64,000 nucleotides of DNA from Firmicutes bacterium HGW-Firmicutes-14 (GTDB taxonomy: Bacteria; Bacillota; Thermincolia; Thermincolales; UBA2595). Positions 8,380-17,014 of this stretch are shown here, in pieces. Location of the stretch: the NCBI GenBank assembly GCA_002840275.1, contig PHAB01000012.1, positions 48,678-112,677 on the forward strand, written 5' to 3'. The notes under the pieces were generated by a model. The model worked only from the letters and a program-made list of their open reading frames with translations, was not told the origin of the DNA and did no database searches. The position numbers and the translations under genes are program-made. Within the stretch, counting starts at the first letter, position 1, and each line of letters begins with the position of its first letter.

Positions 8380-10209
8380 TTACCCCTCTAGGGAATTGCG
8401 TTTAAACTGGCTGTTATACAGGTTGTAATAGAAACCTTCTGCCTCAACGAGTTCCTCATGGGTACCCCGTTCGATTATTTCACCGTCGTTTATTACCAGT
8501 ATCCGGTCAGCCTGGCGGATTGTACTCAAACGGTGGGCGATGACGAAACTGGTCCTGCCTTTCATCAGGGATAGCATAGCCTGCTGGATATGCATCTCGG
8601 TTCGTGTATCCACACTGCTGGTAGCTTCATCAAGGATAAGGATTGCCGGATCAGCCAGAACTGCCCTGGCAATTGTCAGGAGCTGGCGCTGCCCCTGACT
8701 GAGATTGCTGCCTTCTTCCGACAGGACAGTATCATAACCTTCAGGCAGCCGGAGGATGAAGGATTCAGCATTGGCCAGCCGGGCTGCCTCCTCAACTTCG
8801 GGGTCAGTTGAATTAAGCCGCCCATACCTGATATTCTCTCTGACCGTATCAGAGAAAAGGTAACTATCCTGTAATACGATCCCCAACGAAGAACGCAGGC
8901 TGTCTTTTTTTAAATCGCGTATATCTTCCCCGTCAACATAGATGGCTCCGCTGTTCACATCATAGAATCGGGTCAGCAGGTTGACAATGGTTGTCTTACC
9001 GGCGCCGGTCGGGCCTACCAGGGCGACAGTTTCCCCCGGTTCAGCCTCAATATTAATATTTTTCAGGATAGGGACTCCATCTTTATACCCAAAGGTCACA
9101 TCCCTGAAGATAACCTCCCCGGCGACGTTTTTCAGGACATGGGCGCCGGGCCTGTCTGCGATTTCCGGTACTTCATCCATCACCTCAAAAACGCGTTCAG
9201 CGCCGGCGAGGGCAGCCTGCATCATGTTAAACTGGTTAGCAATATCATTAATTGGCCGGGCGAATTGCCTGGAATAATTCAGAAATGCCGCAATGACCCC
9301 TATAGTTATCGTGCCTTTTACCGCCATCCAGCCCCCGGCAAAGGCAACCAGGGCAAAACTAAGGTTATTGATCATGTTCATAATGGGCATGACCAGGCCG
9401 GAAAAGGTCTGTGCCCGGATTGCGACTTCTCTCAACCTGCCATTAACGGCATTGAAATTCCTTACTGATTCTTCTTCCCGGCCAAATGCCTTAACGACCT
9501 TTTGGCCCGAGATTGTTTCTTCAATAAGGCCGTTAAGCTGTCCCAGTTCTTTTTGCTGTGCTGTGAAGTAGTTCCTGGACCGCCTGGCTATTTTCCCGAC
9601 AGGAAACACCCCTGCCGGAATGGCAGCAAGGCTGATCAAGGCCAGGATGGGACTAAGGTAAATCATCATGACAATTGACCCGGCTACTGTTATGATGCTG
9701 GAGAAAAGCTGGGTAGTACTCTGGCTTAAGGTGTTGTTAATCATCTCCACATCGTTGGTCAGCCGGCTCATCAACTCCCCGTGGGGCTGACGGTCAAAGA
9801 ATTTTAGGGATAATGCCTGCATTTTTTCGAACAGGTCTGTTCGCAGTTCTTTCAATGTTCTCTGGGCTGCCCCGGCAATAAAATACATTTGAAACCATGT
9901 CATCAGTGCAGTCAACAGGTATATCACCAGCAGGGCAGAGGCAACTGCTGCCAGCCTGTCAAAATCGACCTGGCCCGGCCCTTTTGCCATGGCATCGATC
10001 CCCAGACCAATCAGGTACGGCCCGGCAAGGGTTAAAACCGCAGCGGCAACTACTGCCAGGAATGTCAGTATCAAATGAGTTTTCTGACGTCCCAGGTATT
10101 GCCACAGCCTTTTTAATGTGCGCCAGGAGTTTTTTGCCCTGACCTTGGGTCCAAAAGGGCCCTTGGGTATATTTGCCGGCAGGTTATGGGTTTTCTTTCC
10201 CGCAGTCAT
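8380..10209 (-). CDS. heterodimeric multidrug ABC exporter, catalytically complete half
   Basis: This 609-residue half-transporter has about six membrane helices (residues 40-330) followed by a nucleotide-binding domain. Walker A is GPTGAGKTT, the signature is LSQGQRQ, and Walker B ends ILILDEATSSVD with the catalytic Glu present. It lies one base after its partner gene (10211-11938) and downstream of a MarR regulator. This is the standard arrangement of YfiB/YfiC- or TM287/288-like exporters. The pair should expel drugs or lipids across the membrane using ATP. The substrate is unknown. Confidence 0.92.
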   Translation of the reverse strand: MTAGKKTHNLPANIPKGPFGPKVRAKNSWRTLKRLWQYLGRQKTHLILTFLAVVAAAVLTLAGPYLIGLGIDAMAKGPGQVDFDRLAAVASALLVIYLLTALMTWFQMYFIAGAAQRTLKELRTDLFEKMQALSLKFFDRQPHGELMSRLTNDVEMINNTLSQSTTQLFSSIITVAGSIVMMIYLSPILALISLAAIPAGVFPVGKIARRSRNYFTAQQKELGQLNGLIEETISGQKVVKAFGREEESVRNFNAVNGRLREVAIRAQTFSGLVMPIMNMINNLSFALVAFAGGWMAVKGTITIGVIAAFLNYSRQFARPINDIANQFNMMQAALAGAERVFEVMDEVPEIADRPGAHVLKNVAGEVIFRDVTFGYKDGVPILKNINIEAEPGETVALVGPTGAGKTTIVNLLTRFYDVNSGAIYVDGEDIRDLKKDSLRSSLGIVLQDSYLFSDTVRENIRYGRLNSTDPEVEEAARLANAESFILRLPEGYDTVLSEEGSNLSQGQRQLLTIARAVLADPAILILDEATSSVDTRTEMHIQQAMLSLMKGRTSFVIAHRLSTIRQADRILVINDGEIIERGTHEELVEAEGFYYNLYNSQFKRNSLEG

Positions 10210-10210
10210 G

Positions 10211-11938
10211 CTAGGCCACCTCCGTACCCAACTGGGAATGATAGATATCCCGGTAAACCTCGCTGGACTGCATTAATTCCCTGTGGGCGCCGGACGCTGC
10301 TATCTGGCCGTCTTCCAGAACCAGGATTTTATCGGCCTCCAAAACAGTTGATATGCGCTGGGCTATAACAATACGGGTGGAATTTTCCATAAGGGTTTTC
10401 AGGGCCTCCTGAATACGTGATTCGGTAGCCACATCCACAGCGCTGGTGCTGTCATCCAGGATAAGGATGGCAGGTTTTTTTATTATTGCCCTGGCAATAG
10501 CTATTCTCTGTTTTTGGCCCCCTGAAAGGTTTACACCGCGCTGGCCTATTAAAGTATCATAGCCTTCAGGCAGTTTTATGATAAATTCATGGGCCTGTGC
10601 CGCTTTCGCCGCCTCCTCCACTTCCTTATCTGAAGCATTATCCCGGCCCCAGCGGATGTTCTCCCTGACAGTACCCGAAGATAACATTGATTCCTGGAGA
10701 ACCATACCTATTCCCCGGCGCAGTGTATCCAGCCTGATATCCCTCACATCAATGCCGTCGATCAATACCCGGCCTTCGGAAGGCTCATAGAATCGCGGAA
10801 TCAGGTTAACCAGGGTGGATTTACCTGAACCTGTAGCACCAAGAACAGCAACGGTTTCCCCTGGCATAGCGGTAAAGGTAATGTGCCGCAGAACCGGTTC
10901 ACCTCCGGCCCCTTCATACCGGAAGGAAACATTGTCAAAATCAATGCGTCCCGATTTAATGGATAATGCGGAGGCGTTTTCTCTGTCCCTGATTTTTGTT
11001 TCCATATCCAGGACCTCTCCTATCCGGTCTGCCGATACCTTGGCCCGGGATACCATCATCAGCATAAACCCCACTATCATTAAGGCAAACAGTATCTGGG
11101 TCATATAGTTGATAAAAGCCATTACTTCTCCAACCTGCATATTTCCAGTGTCAACCCGGCCGCCGCCAAACCATATTACCGCCAGAATGCTGAAGTTAAG
11201 TACCAGCAGCATGACAGGCATAATAATACTGACAATCCTTATCGCCTGGATGCTCACATCTGTGAATTCGTCATTGACAGTCCCAAACCGCCTGATTTCA
11301 TAATCGGACCGGACAAAAGCCTTCACAACCCGGACGCCGGAAAGGTTTTCCCGCATCACCGTGTTTACCCTGTCCAGTCCTTTCTGTACCCTGGCGAAAA
11401 GAGGGAAGCCTTTATGAATAATAAAAGCCAGCGCCAAGACCAGAACCGGTACGGTAGCCAACAAAATCATTGCTAACCCCGGGTTAATGGCGACAGCCAT
11501 GATTAATCCTCCGATACTCAGCAGGGGAGCGCGCACCAGAATTCGAAGCATGGTAAGAACCACGTTTTGCACCTGCAATATATCATTGGTCAGCCTGGTT
11601 ATAAGTGAAGCGGTCTGAAGCCTATCCAATTCCGTGAAAGAAAAGGTCTGAACTTTTTTATAAAGGTCTGACCTCAGGTCAGTACCGAAACTCTGGGCGG
11701 CTATACTGGAAAAAAACACACAGCCAAAGCCCCCGAGAACACCGATCAGGGTAACTCCAATCATAATCGAACCTATTCGCATGATATATCCCAAGTCTCC
11801 GCGGGCAATTCCGTTATCAACGATATCAGCCATCAATTTTGGCTGCAGCAGTTCAGTAACTACCTGAAACAGCATTAAAAGCGGCGCCAGCAGCGCTGCC
11901 TTCCAATATGGTTTTAAATAGCCGGCCAGTTTGTTCAT
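10211..11938 (-). CDS. heterodimeric multidrug ABC exporter, degenerate-site half
   Basis: This 575-residue half-transporter has six predicted helices followed by an ATPase domain. It carries Walker A GATGSGKST, signature LSGGQKQR and Walker B ILILDDSTSAVD. The residue after the Walker B aspartate is Asp, not the catalytic Glu found in the partner. This is the known mark of the degenerate nucleotide site in asymmetric exporters. The gene follows the MarR gene by 36 bases and precedes the second half by one base, so all three form one operon on the minus strand. Confidence 0.92.
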   Translation of the reverse strand: MNKLAGYLKPYWKAALLAPLLMLFQVVTELLQPKLMADIVDNGIARGDLGYIMRIGSIMIGVTLIGVLGGFGCVFFSSIAAQSFGTDLRSDLYKKVQTFSFTELDRLQTASLITRLTNDILQVQNVVLTMLRILVRAPLLSIGGLIMAVAINPGLAMILLATVPVLVLALAFIIHKGFPLFARVQKGLDRVNTVMRENLSGVRVVKAFVRSDYEIRRFGTVNDEFTDVSIQAIRIVSIIMPVMLLVLNFSILAVIWFGGGRVDTGNMQVGEVMAFINYMTQILFALMIVGFMLMMVSRAKVSADRIGEVLDMETKIRDRENASALSIKSGRIDFDNVSFRYEGAGGEPVLRHITFTAMPGETVAVLGATGSGKSTLVNLIPRFYEPSEGRVLIDGIDVRDIRLDTLRRGIGMVLQESMLSSGTVRENIRWGRDNASDKEVEEAAKAAQAHEFIIKLPEGYDTLIGQRGVNLSGGQKQRIAIARAIIKKPAILILDDSTSAVDVATESRIQEALKTLMENSTRIVIAQRISTVLEADKILVLEDGQIAASGAHRELMQSSEVYRDIYHSQLGTEVA

Positions 11939-11974
11939 TCAAATCACTCCTGCGTATATTTTAAGGGCTAAATG

Positions 11975-12406
11975 TTACATGCGGTTTAGGTTGTTCCGCA
12001 TGCATATCAGGAATCGCTTCATTAAAACCTTTTCTTCTTGGGTGAATCCTTCGAAAGATTCCTCATATATGGTATTCAGGACCTGTTTGACCTTAGGACG
12101 GAATTTTTCTGCCCGTTCTGTCAGAAACACCCTGGAAACCCGTAGATCCTCAGGGTCCGGTTTGCGTTCAACCCAACCGGCCTTTTCCATCCTTTTCAAC
12201 ATAACAGTTATTGTAGCAGGCTTAAGCCCCAGCATTTCTGCAAATTCTTTTTGGCTGCGCCCGTCTTTTTTCCAGAGCATGAATAAAATAGGCGGCTGGC
12301 CGGGATAGATTCCCAATTCTCCCAGCAGTTTCTGGGTCCGGTGATGATGGAGCCTCATTACTTGGGCAAACAAAAATTCCAATGATTCATTGTCATAAAA
12401 ATTCAT
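11975..12406 (-). CDS. MarR family transcriptional regulator
   Basis: This 143-residue winged-helix protein has a recognition region reading KEFAEMLGLKPATITVMLKRMEKAGWVERK. The wing follows (KPDPEDLRVSRVFLTERA) and a C-terminal dimerisation helix completes it. It is the first gene of the operon with the two ABC exporter halves and most likely represses that operon until a ligand binds. A candidate operator overlaps its own promoter region. Confidence 0.9.
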   Translation of the reverse strand: MNFYDNESLEFLFAQVMRLHHHRTQKLLGELGIYPGQPPILFMLWKKDGRSQKEFAEMLGLKPATITVMLKRMEKAGWVERKPDPEDLRVSRVFLTERAEKFRPKVKQVLNTIYEESFEGFTQEEKVLMKRFLICMRNNLNRM

Positions 12407-12424
12407 ATAGCTACCTTCTTTTAG

Positions 12425-12477
12425 TTAGTCGGCTAATCATATGCGATTATAATAATACTTTATCTGTTAGAAGTCAA
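12425..12477 (-). promoter_or_regulatory. promoter and candidate MarR operator
   Basis: On the minus strand, TTGACT (12472-12477) and TATTAT (12449-12454) are spaced by 17 bases, a good vegetative promoter for the marR-exporter operon. Just downstream, at the expected transcription start, lies the imperfect palindrome TTAGTCGGCTAA (12425-12436, 10 of 12 positions symmetric), a plausible MarR binding site. Confidence 0.6.
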
Positions 12478-12512
12478 CAGCAAGAAATTTTCTGTTTATT
12501 GTCATTTTTTTA

Positions 12513-12541
12513 TTGACATATGAAAATTAGGGCATTATAAT
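12513..12541 (+). promoter_or_regulatory. strong sigma-A promoter for the siroheme reductase gene
   Basis: Consensus TTGACA (12513-12518) and consensus TATAAT (12536-12541) are separated by 17 bases, about 120 bases before the gene. The long leader between them shows no riboswitch that I recognise. Confidence 0.8.
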
Positions 12542-12668
12542 AAAACTATACCAAATGAGTGAACAATGCGAGCTGCGCAAAATTTTTTAAGAACAAACTA
12601 TACCTAAACGGTAAACAAATCGTTTTGAAAATCAATTTGATTAAAAATACATAAATGGGGGTATGAAA

Positions 12669-13388
12669 ATGACAGCTGAAAACATGAAAAAGGACATTCC
12701 GGAACTGGGAGCAATTGTGCAGAGGGACAGGGAAACCTATGCCATTGCCCCGCATTTGCCAGGCGGAATCACTAATACAGCCACTTTGAGGAAACTGGTG
12801 GATATTGGTGAGAAATACGGCTGTAAGCTGGTTAAGGTAACTTCAGCCCAGCGCATTGCCCTGGTAGGTTTAAAAGAAGAGGACCTGGAAAATATATGGA
12901 CAGAGCTTGAAATTGACAAGGGCTCTGCCATAGGGTTCTGTGTAAGGAGTGTGAAAATATGCCCGGGCATAGATTTTTGTAAAAGGGCGAAACAGGATTC
13001 AGTGGGTGTGGGTCTGGCTATTGATAAGAAATATCATGGGATGCCTCTGCCCAACAAATTTAAAATCGGTGTCAGCGGATGCCCAAATTCCTGTGCTGAG
13101 AGTGCGGTCAAGGATATTGGTATAATAGGTGCAGCAAAAGGTTTTAAAATCTTGGTTGGCGGAAATGCGGGCGGCCAGCCCAGGATAGCGGAGACCATAT
13201 ATGAAGACAAAACCGCGGATGAAGCCCTGAAAATTGTAGATGATATTATCACATTGTACGAAAAAGCAGCCAGTAAGGGGCAGAGGCTGAGCAAATTTAT
13301 CGATAAAATAGGAGTTGAAAACCTGGTCAGGTATATTGATGCCCCGGTCGGGGATAAGGAAAGAATACTGGTGGAAATAAAAGAGTAA
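12669..13388 (+). CDS. small siroheme nitrite/sulfite reductase-like protein
   Basis: This encodes about 239 residues. The ATG at 12669 is preferred over the ATG at 12663 because the GGGGG ribosome binding site ends at 12661. The protein has a ferredoxin-like half domain followed by the [4Fe-4S]-siroheme cysteine pattern, Cys in ICPGIDFC near residue 100 and GCPNSC near 140. It is about half the length of classical assimilatory reductases, like the monomeric low-molecular-weight reductases of anaerobes. It may reduce sulfite or nitrite or only carry electrons, and sequence alone does not decide. The next gene is desulfoferrodoxin, which suggests a redox or stress role. Confidence 0.8.
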   Translation: MTAENMKKDIPELGAIVQRDRETYAIAPHLPGGITNTATLRKLVDIGEKYGCKLVKVTSAQRIALVGLKEEDLENIWTELEIDKGSAIGFCVRSVKICPGIDFCKRAKQDSVGVGLAIDKKYHGMPLPNKFKIGVSGCPNSCAESAVKDIGIIGAAKGFKILVGGNAGGQPRIAETIYEDKTADEALKIVDDIITLYEKAASKGQRLSKFIDKIGVENLVRYIDAPVGDKERILVEIKE

Positions 13389-13396
13389 AACAGCTG

Positions 13397-13453
13397 ATGT
13401 TGGATAACAACTGTTATATCCCTGATTGCGGATGTTCGAAGTGTGCTGAATAA
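13397..13453 (+). CDS. possible 18-residue cysteine-rich peptide
   Basis: A short frame runs from ATG 13397 to TAA 13453, between the siroheme protein and desulfoferrodoxin genes. It encodes 18 residues with four cysteines, including a C-G-C-S-K-C cluster. I see no convincing ribosome binding site. It could be a real metal-binding micropeptide, a decayed C-terminal piece of another protein, or chance. Confidence 0.2.
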   Translation: MLDNNCYIPDCGCSKCAE

Positions 13454-13470
13454 AAAAGGAGGAATCTGTT

Positions 13471-13848
13471 ATGACAGAACTGAATCAGATTTATAAATGT
13501 GATGGGTGTGGAAATATAGTTGAAGTGGTTCATACAGGCAACGGTCAGTTGGTTTGCTGTGAAAAACCGATGCAGCAGAAAAAAGCCAATGACCAGGATG
13601 CCGTAGTGGAAAAACATGTCCCGGTGGTAGAAACTACTGACAGTGGATTAAAAGTGACCGTTGGGAGCGTGATTCACCCGATGGAGGAGAAGCATTACAT
13701 TGAATGGATTGAAGTTATCACCGATAACAGGGTTTACCGTAAATACCTCAAACCCGGCCAGGAGCCTGTGGCTGAGTTTTGCCCGGTTGGTGATATTTTG
13801 GAGGTCAGGGAATATTGTAACCTGCACGGTTTATGGAAAACCAGCTGA
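13471..13848 (+). CDS. dfx: desulfoferrodoxin (superoxide reductase)
   Basis: This 125-residue protein reduces superoxide to peroxide in anaerobes. The N-terminal desulforedoxin domain has the FeS4 ligands in CDGCG (about residues 9-12) and the CC pair near 28-29. The catalytic domain holds the iron-binding histidines in IHPMEEKHY and the C-terminal CNLHGLW motif, with the usual Cys and His ligands. Two-iron desulfoferrodoxins have this length and order. The AAAGGAGG ribosome binding site precedes the ATG. It is probably co-transcribed with the siroheme protein gene. Confidence 0.95.
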   Translation: MTELNQIYKCDGCGNIVEVVHTGNGQLVCCEKPMQQKKANDQDAVVEKHVPVVETTDSGLKVTVGSVIHPMEEKHYIEWIEVITDNRVYRKYLKPGQEPVAEFCPVGDILEVREYCNLHGLWKTS

Positions 13849-13906
13849 CAACGGGAAAAGGGTGGACGGCTGTGATGGGTATTGAATAATTTGCTAAATA
13901 TTAACG

Positions 13907-13936
13907 GGCTGCGGATATAGTAAATTATCCGCAGCC
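13907..13936. terminator. bidirectional hairpin between convergent genes
   Basis: A perfect 11-bp GC-rich stem (13907-13917 with 13926-13936) lies between dfx and the convergent cytochrome c gene, with T-rich sequence on neither side. It probably ends both transcripts. Confidence 0.55.
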
Positions 13937-13975
13937 TGCTTGCTTGTGCCTGCACTTGCCGGTATATGGGTAAAG

Positions 13976-15100
13976 CTATTCCACATAAGGAGCTTTAGGT
14001 ACAGCTGCCTTAGTCTGATCAGGTTTAAAGGTATGGCTGCGGATATCAGCTTCAGTGGCACTCTTAGCCCGTTTTGGCATATAATTATCAAGGTATGGTT
14101 TCTGCAGCTTCACATTGGCCGCAACTTGACCTTCCTTATGGCATGATTCACAAAGTTGGTCCACAGGCCGCTTTAACGGAATTTCACCTTTAGGACCTTT
14201 GGATTCATGAGGTGCGTGGCAATAATCGCAAGAAGCTGCCTCTTTGGCATAGTGTTTACTTTGGATAAAATCATTGTATTGTTGATGATGCTTTTTAGAA
14301 GCTCCGTCCGGGAAGAAAGCCGGTTTTTCCTTGGCCAATTCTTCTTGAGACGGTGTTAATGGTTTCATGAATTTGGCAAAGTCCCCGCCTGGGATATAGC
14401 CCAGGGCATCTTCGCGGACGCCCTTTTCTTCCGGCCCGCGGACGTGGCACTGACCACAGGTTTCAATTTTTTGTTTATAACTGAGTTTTGCAGGGTTAAT
14501 AATTTTCTCCTGCGTGTTAGAAGCATGTTTTGCTCCAGGGCCGTGACAGGCTTCACAACCAATACCTGCTTCGTTTATTTTCGCCCCCAATTCTTTCTGA
14601 TAACCTGTCGTATGACAAGCAATACATATATCTTCCCAGTGGCGATGTTCTTGATTCCAGTCATCAGCGTGATAGGGCTGCCAGGAACTGGTTTCAATTA
14701 TCCATTCAGCCGGCAGGATAAGGAAATTATCATCTTTTTTGACAACATAACGTTGTTTCCATTGGGAACCGATAGTATAAACAATATCTTCTTTTTTGAA
14801 ATCCTTGGCTGTTTCAAAGGGATTACCTGTTTTAGAAAAGTTGCCAATGATAACACCTGCTTGTTTTGCATCTTGAACCATTTTACGGTGCAGGTTGTTT
14901 TCCCAACCGTCATAGATTTCTCCATGGCAGCCCTGGCATTTTTCAGAACCTGCATAACCGGCCTGTTCGGCCACCGGAGGATTTGGTTCTTCTTTAGCCG
15001 GGCGTTCTTCCGCCGGTTTCTTGGCACAACCACCCAGCCAAAGGGAGACAAGGACACAAAGAGTTGTTAAAAACAGTAAAAGAGTTTTGTTTCCTTTCAA
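13976..15100 (-). CDS. hexaheme c-type cytochrome lipoprotein
   Basis: This encodes 374 residues. The N terminus is a lipoprotein signal ending LGGC, so the protein sits on the outer face of the membrane. Six CxxCH haem motifs are present in order: CQGCH, CIACH, CEACH, CGQCH, CDYCH and CESCH. The spacing resembles the cytochrome c554/multihaem family rather than NrfA, as there is no CxxCK site. It may pass electrons to an extracellular or periplasmic-side acceptor. No partner reductase or cytochrome maturation genes are adjacent. Confidence 0.88.
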   Translation of the reverse strand: MKGNKTLLLFLTTLCVLVSLWLGGCAKKPAEERPAKEEPNPPVAEQAGYAGSEKCQGCHGEIYDGWENNLHRKMVQDAKQAGVIIGNFSKTGNPFETAKDFKKEDIVYTIGSQWKQRYVVKKDDNFLILPAEWIIETSSWQPYHADDWNQEHRHWEDICIACHTTGYQKELGAKINEAGIGCEACHGPGAKHASNTQEKIINPAKLSYKQKIETCGQCHVRGPEEKGVREDALGYIPGGDFAKFMKPLTPSQEELAKEKPAFFPDGASKKHHQQYNDFIQSKHYAKEAASCDYCHAPHESKGPKGEIPLKRPVDQLCESCHKEGQVAANVKLQKPYLDNYMPKRAKSATEADIRSHTFKPDQTKAAVPKAPYVE

Positions 15101-15285
15101 AATGTTGCCTCCTTAAGTCAGCGTATAGTTTAGTGTTAATATTTCCAGATGTATTTTTATTACTCATGACGGCAAAAGTTGGCATTGAGAAGACGAAAGC
15201 TGGGAGTTTGCGAACACAAGAAAAGGCTATTGGAGAATTTCCTATAGCCCACTATTATCTCGTATTTTACTGAACTAACGCCTTG

Positions 15286-15738
15286 TTAGGTTGGTTTAAG
15301 CATGTTGAAGTGTCGCCGGTACCTCTGGGGAATTTGAATTTTCGCGTTATAGCCAATTGTGCGAATAGCCTTAGAGATCTGGTTAACGCCGTCATTGAAG
15401 AAGGTTTCCATTCTCTTATCTTGATTGCTTATTCCTTTGTACCCCCTTGGGCATACGAAGGTCCAATCAGCACCCTCCTGATTTAATACGACCCGGAAAA
15501 ATCTGTCTATCTCAGTATCTTTATAGTCCAGTTTTTTTAGAAGGATATGATGCTCAAATGCATCATCGATATTGGCCAGCAATATTTCGTTCCCATCATA
15601 AGAAACCAGCATTAACAATGGGTCGTTCACCTGCATAGCTTCGGTCACATGAGTTTCGTCAGGATAGTATTTAATAACCATGTGGTTCCTCCCCGGCACA
15701 TACTTATAGATCCTTAACCTGTCTTTATTATAAACCAA
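15286..15738 (-). CDS. conserved-looking hypothetical protein
   Basis: This 150-residue soluble protein has no signal peptide or membrane helix and no motif I recognise. It is rich in aromatic and charged residues and reads like a small alpha/beta domain. It lies 51 bases upstream of nothing obvious and is transcribed in the same direction as the flanking glp and cytochrome genes. The frame is supported by its length and typical codon use. Function is unknown. Confidence 0.55.
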   Translation of the reverse strand: MVYNKDRLRIYKYVPGRNHMVIKYYPDETHVTEAMQVNDPLLMLVSYDGNEILLANIDDAFEHHILLKKLDYKDTEIDRFFRVVLNQEGADWTFVCPRGYKGISNQDKRMETFFNDGVNQISKAIRTIGYNAKIQIPQRYRRHFNMLKPT

Positions 15739-15789
15739 ATTGAATTGAGCCTCAAATGCTATTATAATGTATCTGCCCTTTTAACCAAT

Positions 15790-17001
15790 TCAATTCAAGC
15801 CGTAGGCTTGCATCAGCACCCATATAGGGTGCTCTGTTTTTATCCCAGAGCCGTGACGAATCTGAACCTGGCACCCCCCGCATTCGGTTATTACGGATTG
15901 AAATTCACCGCTGGCAACACCCTGCCGGACCCGATTAAACAACGGGTTCCCAATCTGCATGGCTGTGTTGTATTTTTCTTTTTTGAAGCCATAGCTGCCG
16001 GATAATCCGCAGCATCCTTGATCCAGTTCGGCCACCTGCACCCCTGGAATCAACCGCAATAGGCGAACCGATGGAGTTCCGATGCCTTGAGCCTTTAAAT
16101 GGCAAGAGGCATGATATCCCAGGGATACTTGAACCTCATTAAAATTTTCCCGGAGCTCATTTTGTTCGTGAAGCTGCCAAAGAAACTCAAACAAATCGTA
16201 GGTTTGCAGTTCAGATTCAGGTTCTTCGAAACTTGGACATTCTTTTAACGCTAAGCCGCAACTGGTGCATCCGGTGATTAAGGGTATGCCGGCACGCATA
16301 AATGGGTCCATCAGAGCCAGATTTTTTTTCGCAATTTCTTTGGCCTCGTTTAGATAGCCGTTGCCTTCAAGGGGAGTTCCGCAACAATGAAAAGAAGGAA
16401 CAATCACCTCATATCCATTGTGTTCCAATACCTTTACTATAGCCTGACCTGTCGGTGGGTCATTATACGTGACAAAACAACCGGGAAAATATACAACCTG
16501 TTTCTTGCTTTGCCGACCTGTTTCAGTTCCCTTAAACTTTGGGTTATAGGCAGGAAGCGGTGCCTCACTGCTAATTCCCAGCACTTGTGCCAATATTTTT
16601 CGAACCGGAGGCGCCTTAAGCAGCACGTTTGTCAAATTGGGAGAAATCATCGCCAGTCTGCCCAGATATTCAGCCCGTCCAAACAGGTAATCCCGAATGC
16701 TGAATTGCAGAGTTTTGCCACCCCCGGATATCTTTGCGTCTTCCTGAGCTCTCGTAATCATTTCAGTAATTTTTACGCCTGATGGGCAGGTAATCTCACA
16801 GGTTTTACATTTCGAACAATAATTCAACAGTGTTGTGCCAATCTGTAAACCCTCAAGCCGAAAACGCTCGGCATCCGGTCCCAGGATTTTCGGTCCGGGG
16901 AACAAGGGGTTCACAGCAGCGACGGGGCATAGGGCTGTACACGCGCTGCACTTGATACAGGCATCTAGATTTTCTGCCTTGTTCGGCTCAAAACTCATCA
17001 T
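15790..17001 (-). CDS. glpC: anaerobic glycerol-3-phosphate dehydrogenase subunit C
   Basis: This encodes about 403 residues. The ATG at 17001 is chosen because a GAAAGGGGG ribosome binding site stands just before it, while the longer open frame runs back into glpB. Two 4Fe-4S ferredoxin clusters occur at the N terminus (CIKCSACTALCP and CSKCKTCEITCP). They are followed by two CCG-type cysteine-rich domains (HCCGTPL and GCCGLSG). GlpC is the membrane-associated iron-sulfur subunit that passes electrons from GlpAB to the quinone pool. It is the last gene of glpA-glpB-glpC, and its start overlaps the end region of glpB closely. Confidence 0.88.
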   Translation of the reverse strand: MMSFEPNKAENLDACIKCSACTALCPVAAVNPLFPGPKILGPDAERFRLEGLQIGTTLLNYCSKCKTCEITCPSGVKITEMITRAQEDAKISGGGKTLQFSIRDYLFGRAEYLGRLAMISPNLTNVLLKAPPVRKILAQVLGISSEAPLPAYNPKFKGTETGRQSKKQVVYFPGCFVTYNDPPTGQAIVKVLEHNGYEVIVPSFHCCGTPLEGNGYLNEAKEIAKKNLALMDPFMRAGIPLITGCTSCGLALKECPSFEEPESELQTYDLFEFLWQLHEQNELRENFNEVQVSLGYHASCHLKAQGIGTPSVRLLRLIPGVQVAELDQGCCGLSGSYGFKKEKYNTAMQIGNPLFNRVRQGVASGEFQSVITECGGCQVQIRHGSGIKTEHPIWVLMQAYGLN

Positions 17002-17014
17002 ATATGCCCCCTTT

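Noticed and set aside
15739..15789. Possible promoter or small RNA between the hypothetical gene and glpC
   Set aside because: Only AT-rich sequence without a convincing -35/-10 pair or hairpin.
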